Positions 1 to 8,280 of a stretch of 64,000 bases of DNA are shown in pieces; position 1 is the stretch's first letter, and each line of letters begins with the position of its first letter. Under the pieces are notes generated by a model. It ran no database searches, was not told the origin of the DNA, and saw nothing but the letters and a program-made list of their open reading frames with translations. The translations under genes were made by a program, and so were the position numbers. Source of the stretch: Flavobacteriaceae bacterium (GTDB lineage: Bacteria; Bacteroidota; Bacteroidia; Flavobacteriales; Weeksellaceae); NCBI GenBank assembly GCA_030538275.1, contig JAUNUH010000008.1:62001-126000 (forward strand). The letters run 5' to 3'.

Positions 1-294
1 CATCAATGCCACCGAAGTGGTTCCATCAACATCATAATCTCCGTAAATCATGATATTTTCTTCATTCTGAATCGCCTGTTTGATGCGGGAAACGGCTTTA
101 TCCATGTCTTTTAAGAGATATGGATCATGTAAATTTGCCATATTGGGCCTGAAGAATGCTTTGGCATCATCAAAATCAGAAACACCACGTTGCGCCAAAA
201 TATGCGTCAATGCACTCGGCAAATTAAGATCTGATTGGAGTCGGTCAATGACTCCTGCATCAGGTACAGGTTTTAACAGCCAGCGAATAGACAT
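1..294 (-). CDS. recJ: RecJ single-stranded-DNA-specific exonuclease, N-terminal part (cut by window edge)
   Basis: Only the first 98 codons are present; the gene runs off the left edge. RecJ is a 5'-3' single-strand DNA exonuclease used in recombination and repair. The translated start (MSIRWLLKPVPD) and the metal-binding DHH-family motif DYDVDG at residues 86-91 are the usual RecJ N-terminus, and the motif is followed by TTSVAL as in family members. The ATG at 294 is the natural start because it gives the short N-terminal lead expected before the DHH domain. The gene diverges from the acidic-protein/rsmI pair across about 235 bases. The rest of the DHH and DHHA1 domains cannot be seen, so integrity beyond the edge is unknown. 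Confidence 0.9.
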   Translation of the reverse strand, partial: MSIRWLLKPVPDAGVIDRLQSDLNLPSALTHILAQRGVSDFDDAKAFFRPNMANLHDPYLLKDMDKAVSRIKQAIQNEENIMIYGDYDVDGTTSVALM

Positions 295-529
295 GGAGTG
301 GTTTTTTTAAATGAGATAAGTTGTGAAATTACTAAATTTCCCCCAATACAAAAAATTCAATTTGAATACAAAGTGTAAAATTTACATTTTCAATTTCGTA
401 AATCAATGTATTTCAGTCTTAAATATGGTTTAAATAAAAAATTGAAAATTACTCCAATCTTGGTGAAATTTCTTAACCTTTACATCGTTTATTACTTAAC
501 TTTAACCACGCTTAATTTAATATAACAAA

Positions 530-1276
530 ATGGATATAGAGCAACTCAAACAAGAATTGGTTCAGGAAATCAAAATTTTGGCAGAAGATATAGCCAAATC
601 AAATTCTTTTGTAGGATTATTGTCTCATGAAATCAAATTCAGATCATTACATGAAAAATTAATTAATCTTAAATTTCTGGAAAGAAAGCATATCGGTCTC
701 GATATTTTTGATGGCCCGGCACCTTTACGGGATGTTGATAATTCTTATGATATTGAAAATGCCGAAAATATAGAAAGTATAGAAAACACAGCTTCGAACA
801 CAGTTTTTACGCCAGAAAGTCATGAAAAAGATATTTTGGATGCAACCACTGAACAGAGTTACAATACCGAAGATTCTGATGATTTTGTAAGATTTGAAGA
901 TGCATCGACCTTAGAGACCATAGAAGAGGACCAGGATTGGGTAGAAAATGAAAATTTGGAATCGCTGGATAGGGATAATTCCAATTCAGAAAATGGGGAA
1001 ACTCAAAATCGAAATGATGATTTCACCGAATTTTTACCCCAAAGGAGTAATCTGCCCAAAATTCAATTGGATTTCAACGATAGAATTGCGTTTCTGAATC
1101 AGTTGTTTGATGGTGATAATGAATCTATGGATTTGATTGTAAATACATTAAATCATATAGAATCTTTGAACGATTCGCGAACCTATATTCGAGATTTGAA
1201 AAGAGAAATGAATTGGGAAGGAAAAGAAGAATATATAGAAAGATTAGAAGAATTGGTTACGAAACGCTTTGATTGA
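530..1276 (+). CDS. Conserved acidic protein of unknown function, coupled to rsmI
   Basis: I do not recognise a named domain. The 248-residue product has a helical N-terminal segment (about 1-60), a strongly acidic low-complexity middle (about 70-175, rich in Glu, Asp, Asn and Ser) and a helical C-terminal module (about 176-248) with the sequence NDRIAFLNQLFDGD. There is no signal peptide or membrane segment, so it should be cytoplasmic. Its stop codon overlaps the rsmI start by one base (TGATG), which implies translational coupling. Proteins with this acidic-linker layout occur in flavobacteria, from general memory; a function is not known to me. The acidic linker suggests a protein-binding or scaffold role, which is inference only. 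Confidence 0.75.
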   Translation: MDIEQLKQELVQEIKILAEDIAKSNSFVGLLSHEIKFRSLHEKLINLKFLERKHIGLDIFDGPAPLRDVDNSYDIENAENIESIENTASNTVFTPESHEKDILDATTEQSYNTEDSDDFVRFEDASTLETIEEDQDWVENENLESLDRDNSNSENGETQNRNDDFTEFLPQRSNLPKIQLDFNDRIAFLNQLFDGDNESMDLIVNTLNHIESLNDSRTYIRDLKREMNWEGKEEYIERLEELVTKRFD

Positions 1277-1959
1277 TGAGTGGAAAACTTTTTCTGGTTC
1301 CTACACCCATAGGAAATTTGGGCGATATGACCTACAGAGCTGTTGAGGTTTTGAAATCTGTGGACATCATTTTAGCAGAAGATACGCGCAATAGTGCCCA
1401 CTTGTTATCTCATTATCAAATAGATACATCTATGCAGGCTTATCATGCACATAACGAACATGCGCATACAGAAAAATTGTTAAGTGAAATGAGGAATGGT
1501 AGAACCTTGGCCATCATAACCGATGCCGGGACTCCAGGAATTTCAGATCCTGGCTTTCTACTTTTACGAGCTTGTGTAGAAAATAATTTATCTGTAGAAG
1601 TTTTGCCCGGAGCAACCGCATTTGTACCAGCATTGGTTTTGTCTGCGCTTCCCAATCATGAATTTACCTTTATCGGATTTTTACCCGCAAAAAAAGGCAG
1701 AAAATCACAATTATCAAAACTCAAAAACGAACACAGAACTATGATATTTTATGAATCACCACATAAAATTCAGCGAACTTTGGCAGATTTAATAGCCTAT
1801 TTTGGCGAAAACAGAATGGCCTCATTATCCCGAGAATTAACAAAAAAGTTTGAAGAAACTCTTCGGGGAAATCTTTCAGAATTATATCAAATTTCAATAG
1901 AGCGCAAATTGAAAGGAGAAATGGTTTTGGTGGTCGAGGGAAATAAATCTTTGATTTAA
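1276..1959 (+). CDS. rsmI: 16S rRNA (cytidine(1402)-2'-O)-methyltransferase
   Basis: RsmI methylates the 2'-OH of C1402 in the decoding centre of 16S rRNA using S-adenosylmethionine. The 227-residue protein carries the tetrapyrrole-methylase fold signatures: PTPIGNLGD near the N-terminus, AEDTRNSAHLL, TDAGTPGISDPG around residue 85 and LPGATAFVPAL around 110. The length is a little short of many homologs but normal for Bacteroidota. I start at the ATG at 1276 rather than the overlapping TTG three bases earlier, because the ATG forms a TGATG overlap with the preceding gene. The gene ends two bases before the convergent DUF3078 gene, leaving no room for a terminator. Confidence 0.95.
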   Translation: MSGKLFLVPTPIGNLGDMTYRAVEVLKSVDIILAEDTRNSAHLLSHYQIDTSMQAYHAHNEHAHTEKLLSEMRNGRTLAIITDAGTPGISDPGFLLLRACVENNLSVEVLPGATAFVPALVLSALPNHEFTFIGFLPAKKGRKSQLSKLKNEHRTMIFYESPHKIQRTLADLIAYFGENRMASLSRELTKKFEETLRGNLSELYQISIERKLKGEMVLVVEGNKSLI

Positions 1960-1960
1960 A

Positions 1961-2887
1961 TTATATTTTAAAATTCAATCCAATACCAAACGTTTCACGC
2001 AATTGCAAGCCTTCGTATTCCTTGTCGTCATATCGAGTTTGAATAACGATACTGGTAGATAGTAAATCATTGATTTTCAATATTAAATTCATCGTATAAT
2101 CAAAATCTATATTTTCTGGTTCTTCTAGAAAATTAGAATAAATAGATAAACGATTTTCCATTTTTACGTTTTTCATCAAATCCAGTTTCATGTACGCTGA
2201 TGAGTAAAAACCCAATTTGTGCCTAAATTGCTCTCCTGGTAACACGCCATATATTTCTCGTTCATTATTATTTTCAAATCTATCCAGTTGGGTGTTGAAA
2301 CGGTTTACCCAGCCATTGATATACACACTTTTGGCTGTTACAGGAGCAATATTTAGATGTAAATTAGCATCCTTGCGCCACATAATTCCTGGACCTGCTG
2401 CCATATACAATGGCGCTAAAAAACCTGCAGTTCTGTTGTCTCTTTTCAAATCTTTGTCATAATTGTAGGTATTGCTTACCGGTGTTTGCAGATTCACAAA
2501 AAAAGAATAAGACCAGCGATTTGCCGATTTTCCGCCAATAACCGAGTTTATTTCGAGTTTATCTTGGGTTTTTCGAATATCATAACCATTGATTTTGCTA
2601 AGACCATAATCAAATAATAATTTATTATCCCAAATAATTTTATTTTTTTGATAATTGAAATCATGAGAAATATGAGCGTTCAACTCTATCGTATTGGATT
2701 CGCCCGATTGCCAGTTTTCATAAAATGCCTGATTGAAGTTCAGGCGCAAGTTTCCATCTCTTTCCCAGCCCATTATAGTGTCTGGAAGTTGAAATTGAAT
2801 ACGTTTTATCTCTTTGGCAACTTCATTTATTTGAGCTATTGAAAAGTTGAAAGTAATAAGTGTAAAAAAAACAATTAATCGACCCAT
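1961..2887 (-). CDS. DUF3078 outer-membrane-type protein (paralog 2)
   Basis: A 308-residue exported protein with a hydrophobic signal peptide ending near FSIAQ, followed by alternating beta-strand sequence. It aligns by eye with the neighbouring protein at 2987-3934: WDNKLLFDYGLSK, TQDKLEINSVIGGK, SYSFFVNLQT and a C-terminal segment ending in LRETFGIGLNF. This matches the DUF3078 family of Bacteroidota, probably a beta-barrel of the outer membrane; no substrate is known. The aromatic final residues fit an outer-membrane protein. An upstream in-frame ATG at 2914 would add nine residues before the signal peptide, so I start at 2887. It has its own promoter box and is separated from paralog 1 by a terminator. 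Confidence 0.8.
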   Translation of the reverse strand: MGRLIVFFTLITFNFSIAQINEVAKEIKRIQFQLPDTIMGWERDGNLRLNFNQAFYENWQSGESNTIELNAHISHDFNYQKNKIIWDNKLLFDYGLSKINGYDIRKTQDKLEINSVIGGKSANRWSYSFFVNLQTPVSNTYNYDKDLKRDNRTAGFLAPLYMAAGPGIMWRKDANLHLNIAPVTAKSVYINGWVNRFNTQLDRFENNNEREIYGVLPGEQFRHKLGFYSSAYMKLDLMKNVKMENRLSIYSNFLEEPENIDFDYTMNLILKINDLLSTSIVIQTRYDDKEYEGLQLRETFGIGLNFKI

Positions 2888-2897
2888 AGCGTGATTG

Positions 2898-2905
2898 CAA
2901 AAGTA
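2898..2905 (-). promoter_or_regulatory. Bacteroidota -7 promoter box TACTTTTG for DUF3078 paralog 2
   Basis: A perfect match to the Bacteroidota -7 consensus TAnnTTTG on the minus strand, ten bases before the chosen start. It lies just after the terminator of the upstream paralog, so the two genes look separately transcribed. The -33 element was not clearly identified. Confidence 0.45.
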
Positions 2906-2912
2906 CATTAAC

Positions 2913-2943
2913 AAATAAACCGGGCAAAAAACCCGGTTTATTT
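2913..2943 (-). terminator. Intrinsic terminator after DUF3078 paralog 1
   Basis: A perfect 12-base-pair stem (2913-2924 with 2932-2943) rich in GC at its core, with A/T-rich flanks, 44 bases downstream of the stop codon of the gene at 2987-3934. Confidence 0.75.
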
Positions 2944-2986
2944 AACAATAATTTATCACAAATTATTACACTATTAATCTCATATT

Positions 2987-3934
2987 TTAAAAATTGGCTG
3001 TAACGCCCACGCCAAATACTTCACGTATCTGCAATCCTTCAAATGCATTGTCGTCATATACCGCTTGTACCGTTAAAATAGTAGATAAGTATTTGTTGAT
3101 TTGCATAGCAAGATTCATGGTATAATCGATATCAACATTTTGTGGGTCTTCTAAGTAGTTGGAATACAGCGCCAATACATTTTCCATAGTTACATTTTCC
3201 ATGATATTTACTTTGTAATATCCAGCGGCATAAAAACCTAATTCGTATCTAGAACTTTTTCCTGGATCTACGCCATAGAGCGTTACTTGATCGTTGTTTA
3301 CAAAACCTGCCTCATTGGCCAAAGGATTATCTGGGTCGTGTTTCCATAAATCATCTCCAATAAAGGTGATTTTTGAAGTGAGCGGAGCTAGATTAAATTT
3401 CAAATTATCGCTCTTTTTCCATAACATACCTGGCCCAAAAGTGAGATAAGCAGGATTAAACAATCCAGAGGTTCTGTATAGCGTTTGTGGATCTACATCA
3501 TAATGAAAACCATCGGTAAATTGCGTTCTGAAGTTCCCAAAAAATGAATAACTCCAGTTACCCCAAGCTTTTTTTCCTACCAAAGAATTAATTTCTAAAC
3601 GATCATCTGTTTTTCTATAATCCTGATTCTGATTTTTGGTAAGACCGTAAGCAAGCGCAAATCTATTATCCCAAGTCCAATCACCACGCTTCAAATTAGC
3701 ATCATAAATCACAGTGGCATTACCAGCAATATTGTTCACACCACCAGCAACCCAATTCGAAAATGCCGATTGATTGAACAATAATGAAATGGTTCCGCCT
3801 CTTCTCCAACCATCAGGTAATGTATCGTTTGCCGCATCCACCTCGGTTTTTTTCAACTGATCTTTTACCTCACCCAATTGTGCAAAACTCATAGTGAATA
3901 GTGCAAGACCTAACAAGCTTAATACTTTTTTCAT
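2987..3934 (-). CDS. DUF3078 outer-membrane-type protein (paralog 1)
   Basis: A 315-residue exported protein with a signal peptide (MKKVLSLLGLALFTMSFAQ) and a beta-rich body. It shares with its downstream neighbour the segments NQSAFSNWVAGG, WDNRFALAYGLTK, TDDRLEINSLVGKK and LQIREVFGVGV. The family is DUF3078, widespread in Bacteroidota and most likely an outer-membrane barrel; its function is not established. It ends in ANF, a terminal aromatic typical of outer-membrane proteins. The tandem arrangement points to a duplication, and the two copies have diverged well beyond recent-duplicate identity. A TATCTTTG promoter box lies about 25 bases upstream. Confidence 0.82.
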   Translation of the reverse strand: MKKVLSLLGLALFTMSFAQLGEVKDQLKKTEVDAANDTLPDGWRRGGTISLLFNQSAFSNWVAGGVNNIAGNATVIYDANLKRGDWTWDNRFALAYGLTKNQNQDYRKTDDRLEINSLVGKKAWGNWSYSFFGNFRTQFTDGFHYDVDPQTLYRTSGLFNPAYLTFGPGMLWKKSDNLKFNLAPLTSKITFIGDDLWKHDPDNPLANEAGFVNNDQVTLYGVDPGKSSRYELGFYAAGYYKVNIMENVTMENVLALYSNYLEDPQNVDIDYTMNLAMQINKYLSTILTVQAVYDDNAFEGLQIREVFGVGVTANF

Positions 3935-3959
3935 GTTTTAGATTTTTCAAATAAGGCGG

Positions 3960-3967
3960 CAAAGATA
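3960..3967 (-). promoter_or_regulatory. -7 promoter box TATCTTTG for DUF3078 paralog 1
   Basis: Perfect TAnnTTTG match on the minus strand, about 25 bases before the start codon, inside the 180-base gap to hemH. Confidence 0.5.
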
Positions 3968-4114
3968 TTACAAATAGTTTAAATTAAATTAAATCTAATA
4001 AATCTTACACTGCTTATAATCAATGATTTAAAAAATAATTGAGTTTTTTCCTTTGCATTATTATCTGCAAAGTCAATTAATTATTCTAAATAATGAATTT
4101 TGCTGAAAAATGAT

Positions 4115-5131
4115 TTAAAGACGTTTCTGCTCCCATTCCACAGATTTATCTACCAAAAAGTTTACAAAATCATCTCTTTCATTCAAACAAGGAATATAGG
4201 TGAATTCTTTTCCGCCAGCGGCCAAAAATTCCTCTTTTCCTTCCATGGCAATTTCTTCTAGCGTTTCCAGACAATCAGAAACAAAAGCGGGTGCCACGGC
4301 AACTAGTTTTTCTACCTTTTTTCCCGGAAAATTTTCTAGCGTGGCATCCGTATAGGGTTGAAGCCATGGATCACTTCCCAATCTAGATTGAAAAGATTGC
4401 ATTACCTTTTTATTACTGATTCCCAGATTTTTACGAACCATTTCTGTGGTTTTGTAGCATTGATGTCGGTAACAAGTATCATGTGAAGGATTATTTTCTC
4501 TGAAGCAGCATTTACCAATTTCACAAGTATTTGTTTTATCGGTTTTGAAAATATGCCTTTCAGGAATTCCATGATAGGAAAACAAGATTTTGTCGAATTC
4601 TTCTGGTAAATGTTCCCGAATCGAATTGGATAAAATTTCAATATAAGCCTCATCATTATAAAATGGCGGCATGAAATCAATAGAAATATGCTGAAAATGT
4701 TTTTTCTGCATTTCCAGTGTTTTATCTACCACCGTTTCGGTAGTGCTCATGGCGTATTGCGGATACAATGGAATGGCAAAAATATGCGTACATCCTTGTT
4801 TGTCAAGATTTTCTAGCCCAGATTGAATAGATGGATTGGCATATCGCATAGCAATTTCTATGGGCATTTGGGTTTTTTGTTGCATTTTTTGTTGCAATCT
4901 CTCTGTGAGAACTATCAATGGAGAGCCTTCATCCCACCAAATTTTTTTATAAGCCTCTGCCGACTTTTTGGGTCTAGATGGCAAAATAAATAAAGGTAAA
5001 ATCACATTTCGTACGTACCATACATCTATCACCTTGGGATCTGTGAGAAACTCGTGAAGATATTTTCTAACATCTTTGGTGCTCGTAGAATCGGGCGAGC
5101 CCAAATTGATTAATAAAACTCCTTTTTTCAT
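4115..5131 (-). CDS. hemH: Ferrochelatase
   Basis: HemH inserts ferrous iron into protoporphyrin IX to make protoheme. The 338-residue protein begins MKKGVLLINLGSPDS, the family N-terminus, and contains the active-site histidine in FSYHGIPERH near residue 190. After it comes a cysteine-rich insert (C-x4-CC-x10-C-x4-C, ending CYRHQC), which is usual in Bacteroidota ferrochelatases and absent from many others. The C-terminal half has QSRLGSDPWLQPYT and PAFVSDCLETLEEI. I start at the ATG at 5131; the TTG nine bases upstream would put the start inside the promoter region. The gene stands alone rather than with hemACDE, and its promoter box lies only six bases before the ATG. Confidence 0.96.
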   Translation of the reverse strand: MKKGVLLINLGSPDSTSTKDVRKYLHEFLTDPKVIDVWYVRNVILPLFILPSRPKKSAEAYKKIWWDEGSPLIVLTERLQQKMQQKTQMPIEIAMRYANPSIQSGLENLDKQGCTHIFAIPLYPQYAMSTTETVVDKTLEMQKKHFQHISIDFMPPFYNDEAYIEILSNSIREHLPEEFDKILFSYHGIPERHIFKTDKTNTCEIGKCCFRENNPSHDTCYRHQCYKTTEMVRKNLGISNKKVMQSFQSRLGSDPWLQPYTDATLENFPGKKVEKLVAVAPAFVSDCLETLEEIAMEGKEEFLAAGGKEFTYIPCLNERDDFVNFLVDKSVEWEQKRL

Positions 5132-5137
5132 TGCAGA

Positions 5138-5145
5138 CAAATATA
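5138..5145 (-). promoter_or_regulatory. -7 promoter box TATATTTG directly before hemH
   Basis: Perfect TAnnTTTG on the minus strand, with a TTG 23 bases upstream that could be the -33 element. Only six bases separate the box from the hemH ATG, so the transcript would have almost no 5' leader. Confidence 0.55.
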
Positions 5146-5236
5146 AGCATTGTATGCTTGACTCATCACAACGAAATGATGGGAAAAATCTATTGCGAAA
5201 TGGATAAAAACGTAACTTGCAGAATTATTTACTAAA

Positions 5237-6220
5237 ATGAAATTCATCTTATATATTATTTTAATATTTCTTTCATGCAACGCATGGTCACAAAGCATTG
5301 ATTATACAATACCCTCAGAATATAAAAATCAAATTTCACAAAAGGATTATCGATATATTATAAATAATTCCATCGACGTATTGAATGAGTTGGCCAAGGT
5401 CTCATCTATAGAAAATGGTGAAATTCGCTTGGTTTCACTGGATCAAGGAGAAAATACCATTTTTTATATTGATCATGTTTTAGAAAAATGTATCGACTTG
5501 CCCAAAACTACTTGGAAGAAAATTATTCAAACGCATTTTGAAAGTTATTTTGCCGGTCTAGAATTTCATAAAACATTAGACATCAATAATTTTGATTTAA
5601 TCAAACCCTATTTGAGCATCAGGATTTATGAAGAAAATTTTGTAACTGATTATAGCGATAATAATTGGATTACACAGAAAAATTTGGAAGGAACCACTTC
5701 TGTGTTAATGATGGATTTGAACACATCATTTACCACAATTACCCGCGATGTATTTGAAATTTGGAATCGATCAGAAAAAGAACTTTTTGCTATAGCCCAA
5801 CAAAATATTAATCAAAAACAGAAATTCAAGCACACAGAAAATTTTGATTTCAGAGGCCATAATATCACCGTAAATTTTATTCAAAACGAATCTTTAGGTG
5901 CCAGTATGGTGTTGGATTTGGAAAATAATGCGCCAGAATTCATAGGAGAATTAGGAACAATTGTAGCAATTCCCAACAAAGGATTTGTAATTTTATCCCG
6001 TATTATGCGTAAAAATCCGCTAGAATTTATGCTATTTATACAAGCGCATATAGAATTTGTTGAAAAAGCTTATCAGCAACATCCACAGCGTATTTCACCA
6101 GATTTTTTCTGGTATTATCAAGGGAAATTTACCCAAGTTCAAATCAATTTTAACAAGGGCGAAATTGAAATTTTGGCACCCATGGAATTATCTGATTTAA
6201 TTTCAAAACAAAAAAAATGA
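5237..6220 (+). CDS. Secreted protein of unknown function, possibly DUF1444-like
   Basis: A 327-residue protein with a signal peptide (about residues 1-18, ending SCNAWSQ). The body has mixed alpha/beta character; segments such as LGTIVAIPNKGFVILSR and IQAHIEFVEKAYQQHPQRIS resemble the DUF1444 (YtpQ) family, but I hold this weakly. No catalytic motif is visible and no function is known. It sits between hemH (divergent) and purD (same strand) with about 80 bases before purD, so it may be transcribed alone. The start ATG at 5237 is directly followed by the hydrophobic segment, which supports it. Confidence 0.7.
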   Translation: MKFILYIILIFLSCNAWSQSIDYTIPSEYKNQISQKDYRYIINNSIDVLNELAKVSSIENGEIRLVSLDQGENTIFYIDHVLEKCIDLPKTTWKKIIQTHFESYFAGLEFHKTLDINNFDLIKPYLSIRIYEENFVTDYSDNNWITQKNLEGTTSVLMMDLNTSFTTITRDVFEIWNRSEKELFAIAQQNINQKQKFKHTENFDFRGHNITVNFIQNESLGASMVLDLENNAPEFIGELGTIVAIPNKGFVILSRIMRKNPLEFMLFIQAHIEFVEKAYQQHPQRISPDFFWYYQGKFTQVQINFNKGEIEILAPMELSDLISKQKK

Positions 6221-6299
6221 AGTTTTTAAATGAAACAAGATTTCTGTATAATTTTGAATTTCGTTTTAGCCATTATATTTTTACAATAAATATTATATT

Positions 6300-7541
6300 A
6301 TGAAAATCCTGATTATTGGTGCCGGCGGTCGTGAACATGCTATCGGATGGAAATTAAAACAAGATAATGCTGGTTTGGAATTGTTTTTTTCTATTGGAAA
6401 TGCAGGAACGGCAACTCTAGGCGAAAATCTGGGACTTACGGAAATTTCTGATTTGATCGATTTTGCCCAAAAGCATGAAATCGATTTAACCATCGTTGGG
6501 CCAGAAGCCGAATTGGTGGACGGAATTGTGGATAAATTTAGTGACGCGGGACTCAAAATTTTTGGCCCAAATCAAATGGCAGCTCAACTAGAAGGAAGTA
6601 AAGTTTTTGCCAAAGAATTTATGCGTAAATATGGCGTAAAAACAGCAGATTACAATAGCTTCAGGCATTATGTGGACGCCAGAGATTTTTTGGATTCCTA
6701 TGAGCATTTTCCAGTTGTGATCAAAGCAAGTGGATTGGCTGCAGGAAAAGGAGTTGTTATTGCAAATGATTTGTTCGAAGCGCAAAAAGCCGTGAGAGAA
6801 ATGATGCACGATAATGCGTTTGGAGATGCGGGTAAGCAAGTTGTGATAGAACAATTTCTTTCTGGGTTTGAATGTTCGATTTTATCGATTTATAATGGAA
6901 AAGAAATCGTACCCTTTATTTCTGCCAAGGATCATAAAAAAATTGGAGAAGGAGAAACAGGACTCAATACCGGCGGAATGGGAGTTGTCGCACCCAACCC
7001 ACAATTCACAGCAGAAAATAGAAATGAGTTTGTAGAAAAAATTCTAAAAACTACCCAAGACGGTCTACAAAAGGAGTCGTTAAATTTTGCCGGAATTATC
7101 TTTTTTGGTTTAATGGTAACCCAAGATGGTGTCTATTTGTTAGAATATAATACCCGATTTGGCGATCCAGAAACACAGGCCATTTTGCCTTTAATGGAAA
7201 ATAATTTACTGCAAGTTATAATACATGCAACAGAAGGGAAATCGATTCAACTCCACTGGAAAAATCAACATGCTTGCTGCGTAGTTATGGCCAGTGGAGG
7301 CTATCCTCTCAATTATGACAAAGGTTTTGTAATCAATGGATTGGAGCGTGTAGAAACGCCTGTTTTTTTGGCTGGCGTTCAAAAGGCAAATGATCAATTC
7401 CTAAGCTCTGGAGGAAGGGTTTTGAGTGTGGTGGGAATTGGTGATACGCTAGCATCTGCCCGTGAATTGGCATATGACAATTTGAAAAAAATTACATTCG
7501 ATTATGCATATTACAGAAAAGATATCGGAAATAATATTTGA
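6300..7541 (+). CDS. purD: Phosphoribosylamine--glycine ligase
   Basis: PurD (GAR synthetase) joins glycine to 5-phosphoribosylamine with ATP, the second step of purine synthesis. The 413-residue length is typical. Visible marks are the N-terminal MKILIIGAGGREHAIGWK, GPEAELVDGIVD near 65, the ATP-grasp segment VVIKASGLAAGKGVVIA, the glycine-rich TGGMGVVAPNP, and the metal-binding NTRFGDPETQ near 285. All core residues appear intact. No other pur gene is adjacent, which is common in Bacteroidota. mtgA follows on the same strand after about 50 bases and may be co-transcribed. Confidence 0.97.
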   Translation: MKILIIGAGGREHAIGWKLKQDNAGLELFFSIGNAGTATLGENLGLTEISDLIDFAQKHEIDLTIVGPEAELVDGIVDKFSDAGLKIFGPNQMAAQLEGSKVFAKEFMRKYGVKTADYNSFRHYVDARDFLDSYEHFPVVIKASGLAAGKGVVIANDLFEAQKAVREMMHDNAFGDAGKQVVIEQFLSGFECSILSIYNGKEIVPFISAKDHKKIGEGETGLNTGGMGVVAPNPQFTAENRNEFVEKILKTTQDGLQKESLNFAGIIFFGLMVTQDGVYLLEYNTRFGDPETQAILPLMENNLLQVIIHATEGKSIQLHWKNQHACCVVMASGGYPLNYDKGFVINGLERVETPVFLAGVQKANDQFLSSGGRVLSVVGIGDTLASARELAYDNLKKITFDYAYYRKDIGNNI

Positions 7542-7593
7542 TGAAATTTTTCTTTAATTGTTTATAAAAATTCGCAAATTATATGGATAAAAT

Positions 7594-8280
7594 ATGTTTG
7601 GTATCTTGAGATATATATTCAAAATAGTATTCTTTTTTCTAGCATTACCCTGGATTTATGCATTTGTGCTCAATTTCATTTATCCGCCGATTACCATAAC
7701 ACAAATCAATAGCTTGATAGATGGTTATGGCTTACAGCGAGATTATATATCAGGAAATGAAATTCCCGATAACGCCTTGTGGGCGGTTGTAAGCGCAGAA
7801 GATCAAAAGTTTGCAACCCACAACGGATTTGATTTGGAGGGCATTCAAAAAGCATTTGAAAAAAACAAAGAAGATGAAAAATTGCGAGGAGGAAGTACTA
7901 TTTCTCAACAAACGGCCAAAAATATTTTTTTGTGGCAGGGCAGAAGTTGGTTGCGAAAAGGCCTAGAGACGTATTGCACTTTTGTACTGGAAACCGTTTT
8001 GAGCAAAAGAAGAATTCTAGAAATTTATTTGAATATTGCCGAAATGGGACGTGGAACCTTTGGTATAGAGGCTGCAGGGCAATATTATTTTGATAAACCT
8101 GCAAACGAATTGAACCCAAGCCAAACAGCACATATTATAGCCGCCTTACCCAGTCCAAAAAAATACAATGTAAATCCTCCAAGCGCATATATTACAAGAC
8201 GCGCCAAATGGATACAAGCTCAGGTACAAAATTTGAAAGATGTACCAGAATTACGCCAAATCATAGAAAACAAACCATGA
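7594..8280 (+). CDS. mtgA: Monofunctional biosynthetic peptidoglycan transglycosylase
   Basis: MtgA polymerises lipid II into glycan strands at the outer face of the inner membrane. The 228-residue protein has one N-terminal membrane anchor (about residues 5-27) and a glycosyltransferase family 51 domain with its conserved motifs: EDQKFATHNG containing the catalytic Glu, GGSTISQQ, and the segment RRILEIYLNIAEMG. There is no transpeptidase domain, which distinguishes it from bifunctional class A penicillin-binding proteins. Its stop codon overlaps the start of the following lipoprotein gene (ATGA), so the two are translationally coupled. Confidence 0.95.
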   Translation: MFGILRYIFKIVFFFLALPWIYAFVLNFIYPPITITQINSLIDGYGLQRDYISGNEIPDNALWAVVSAEDQKFATHNGFDLEGIQKAFEKNKEDEKLRGGSTISQQTAKNIFLWQGRSWLRKGLETYCTFVLETVLSKRRILEIYLNIAEMGRGTFGIEAAGQYYFDKPANELNPSQTAHIIAALPSPKKYNVNPPSAYITRRAKWIQAQVQNLKDVPELRQIIENKP

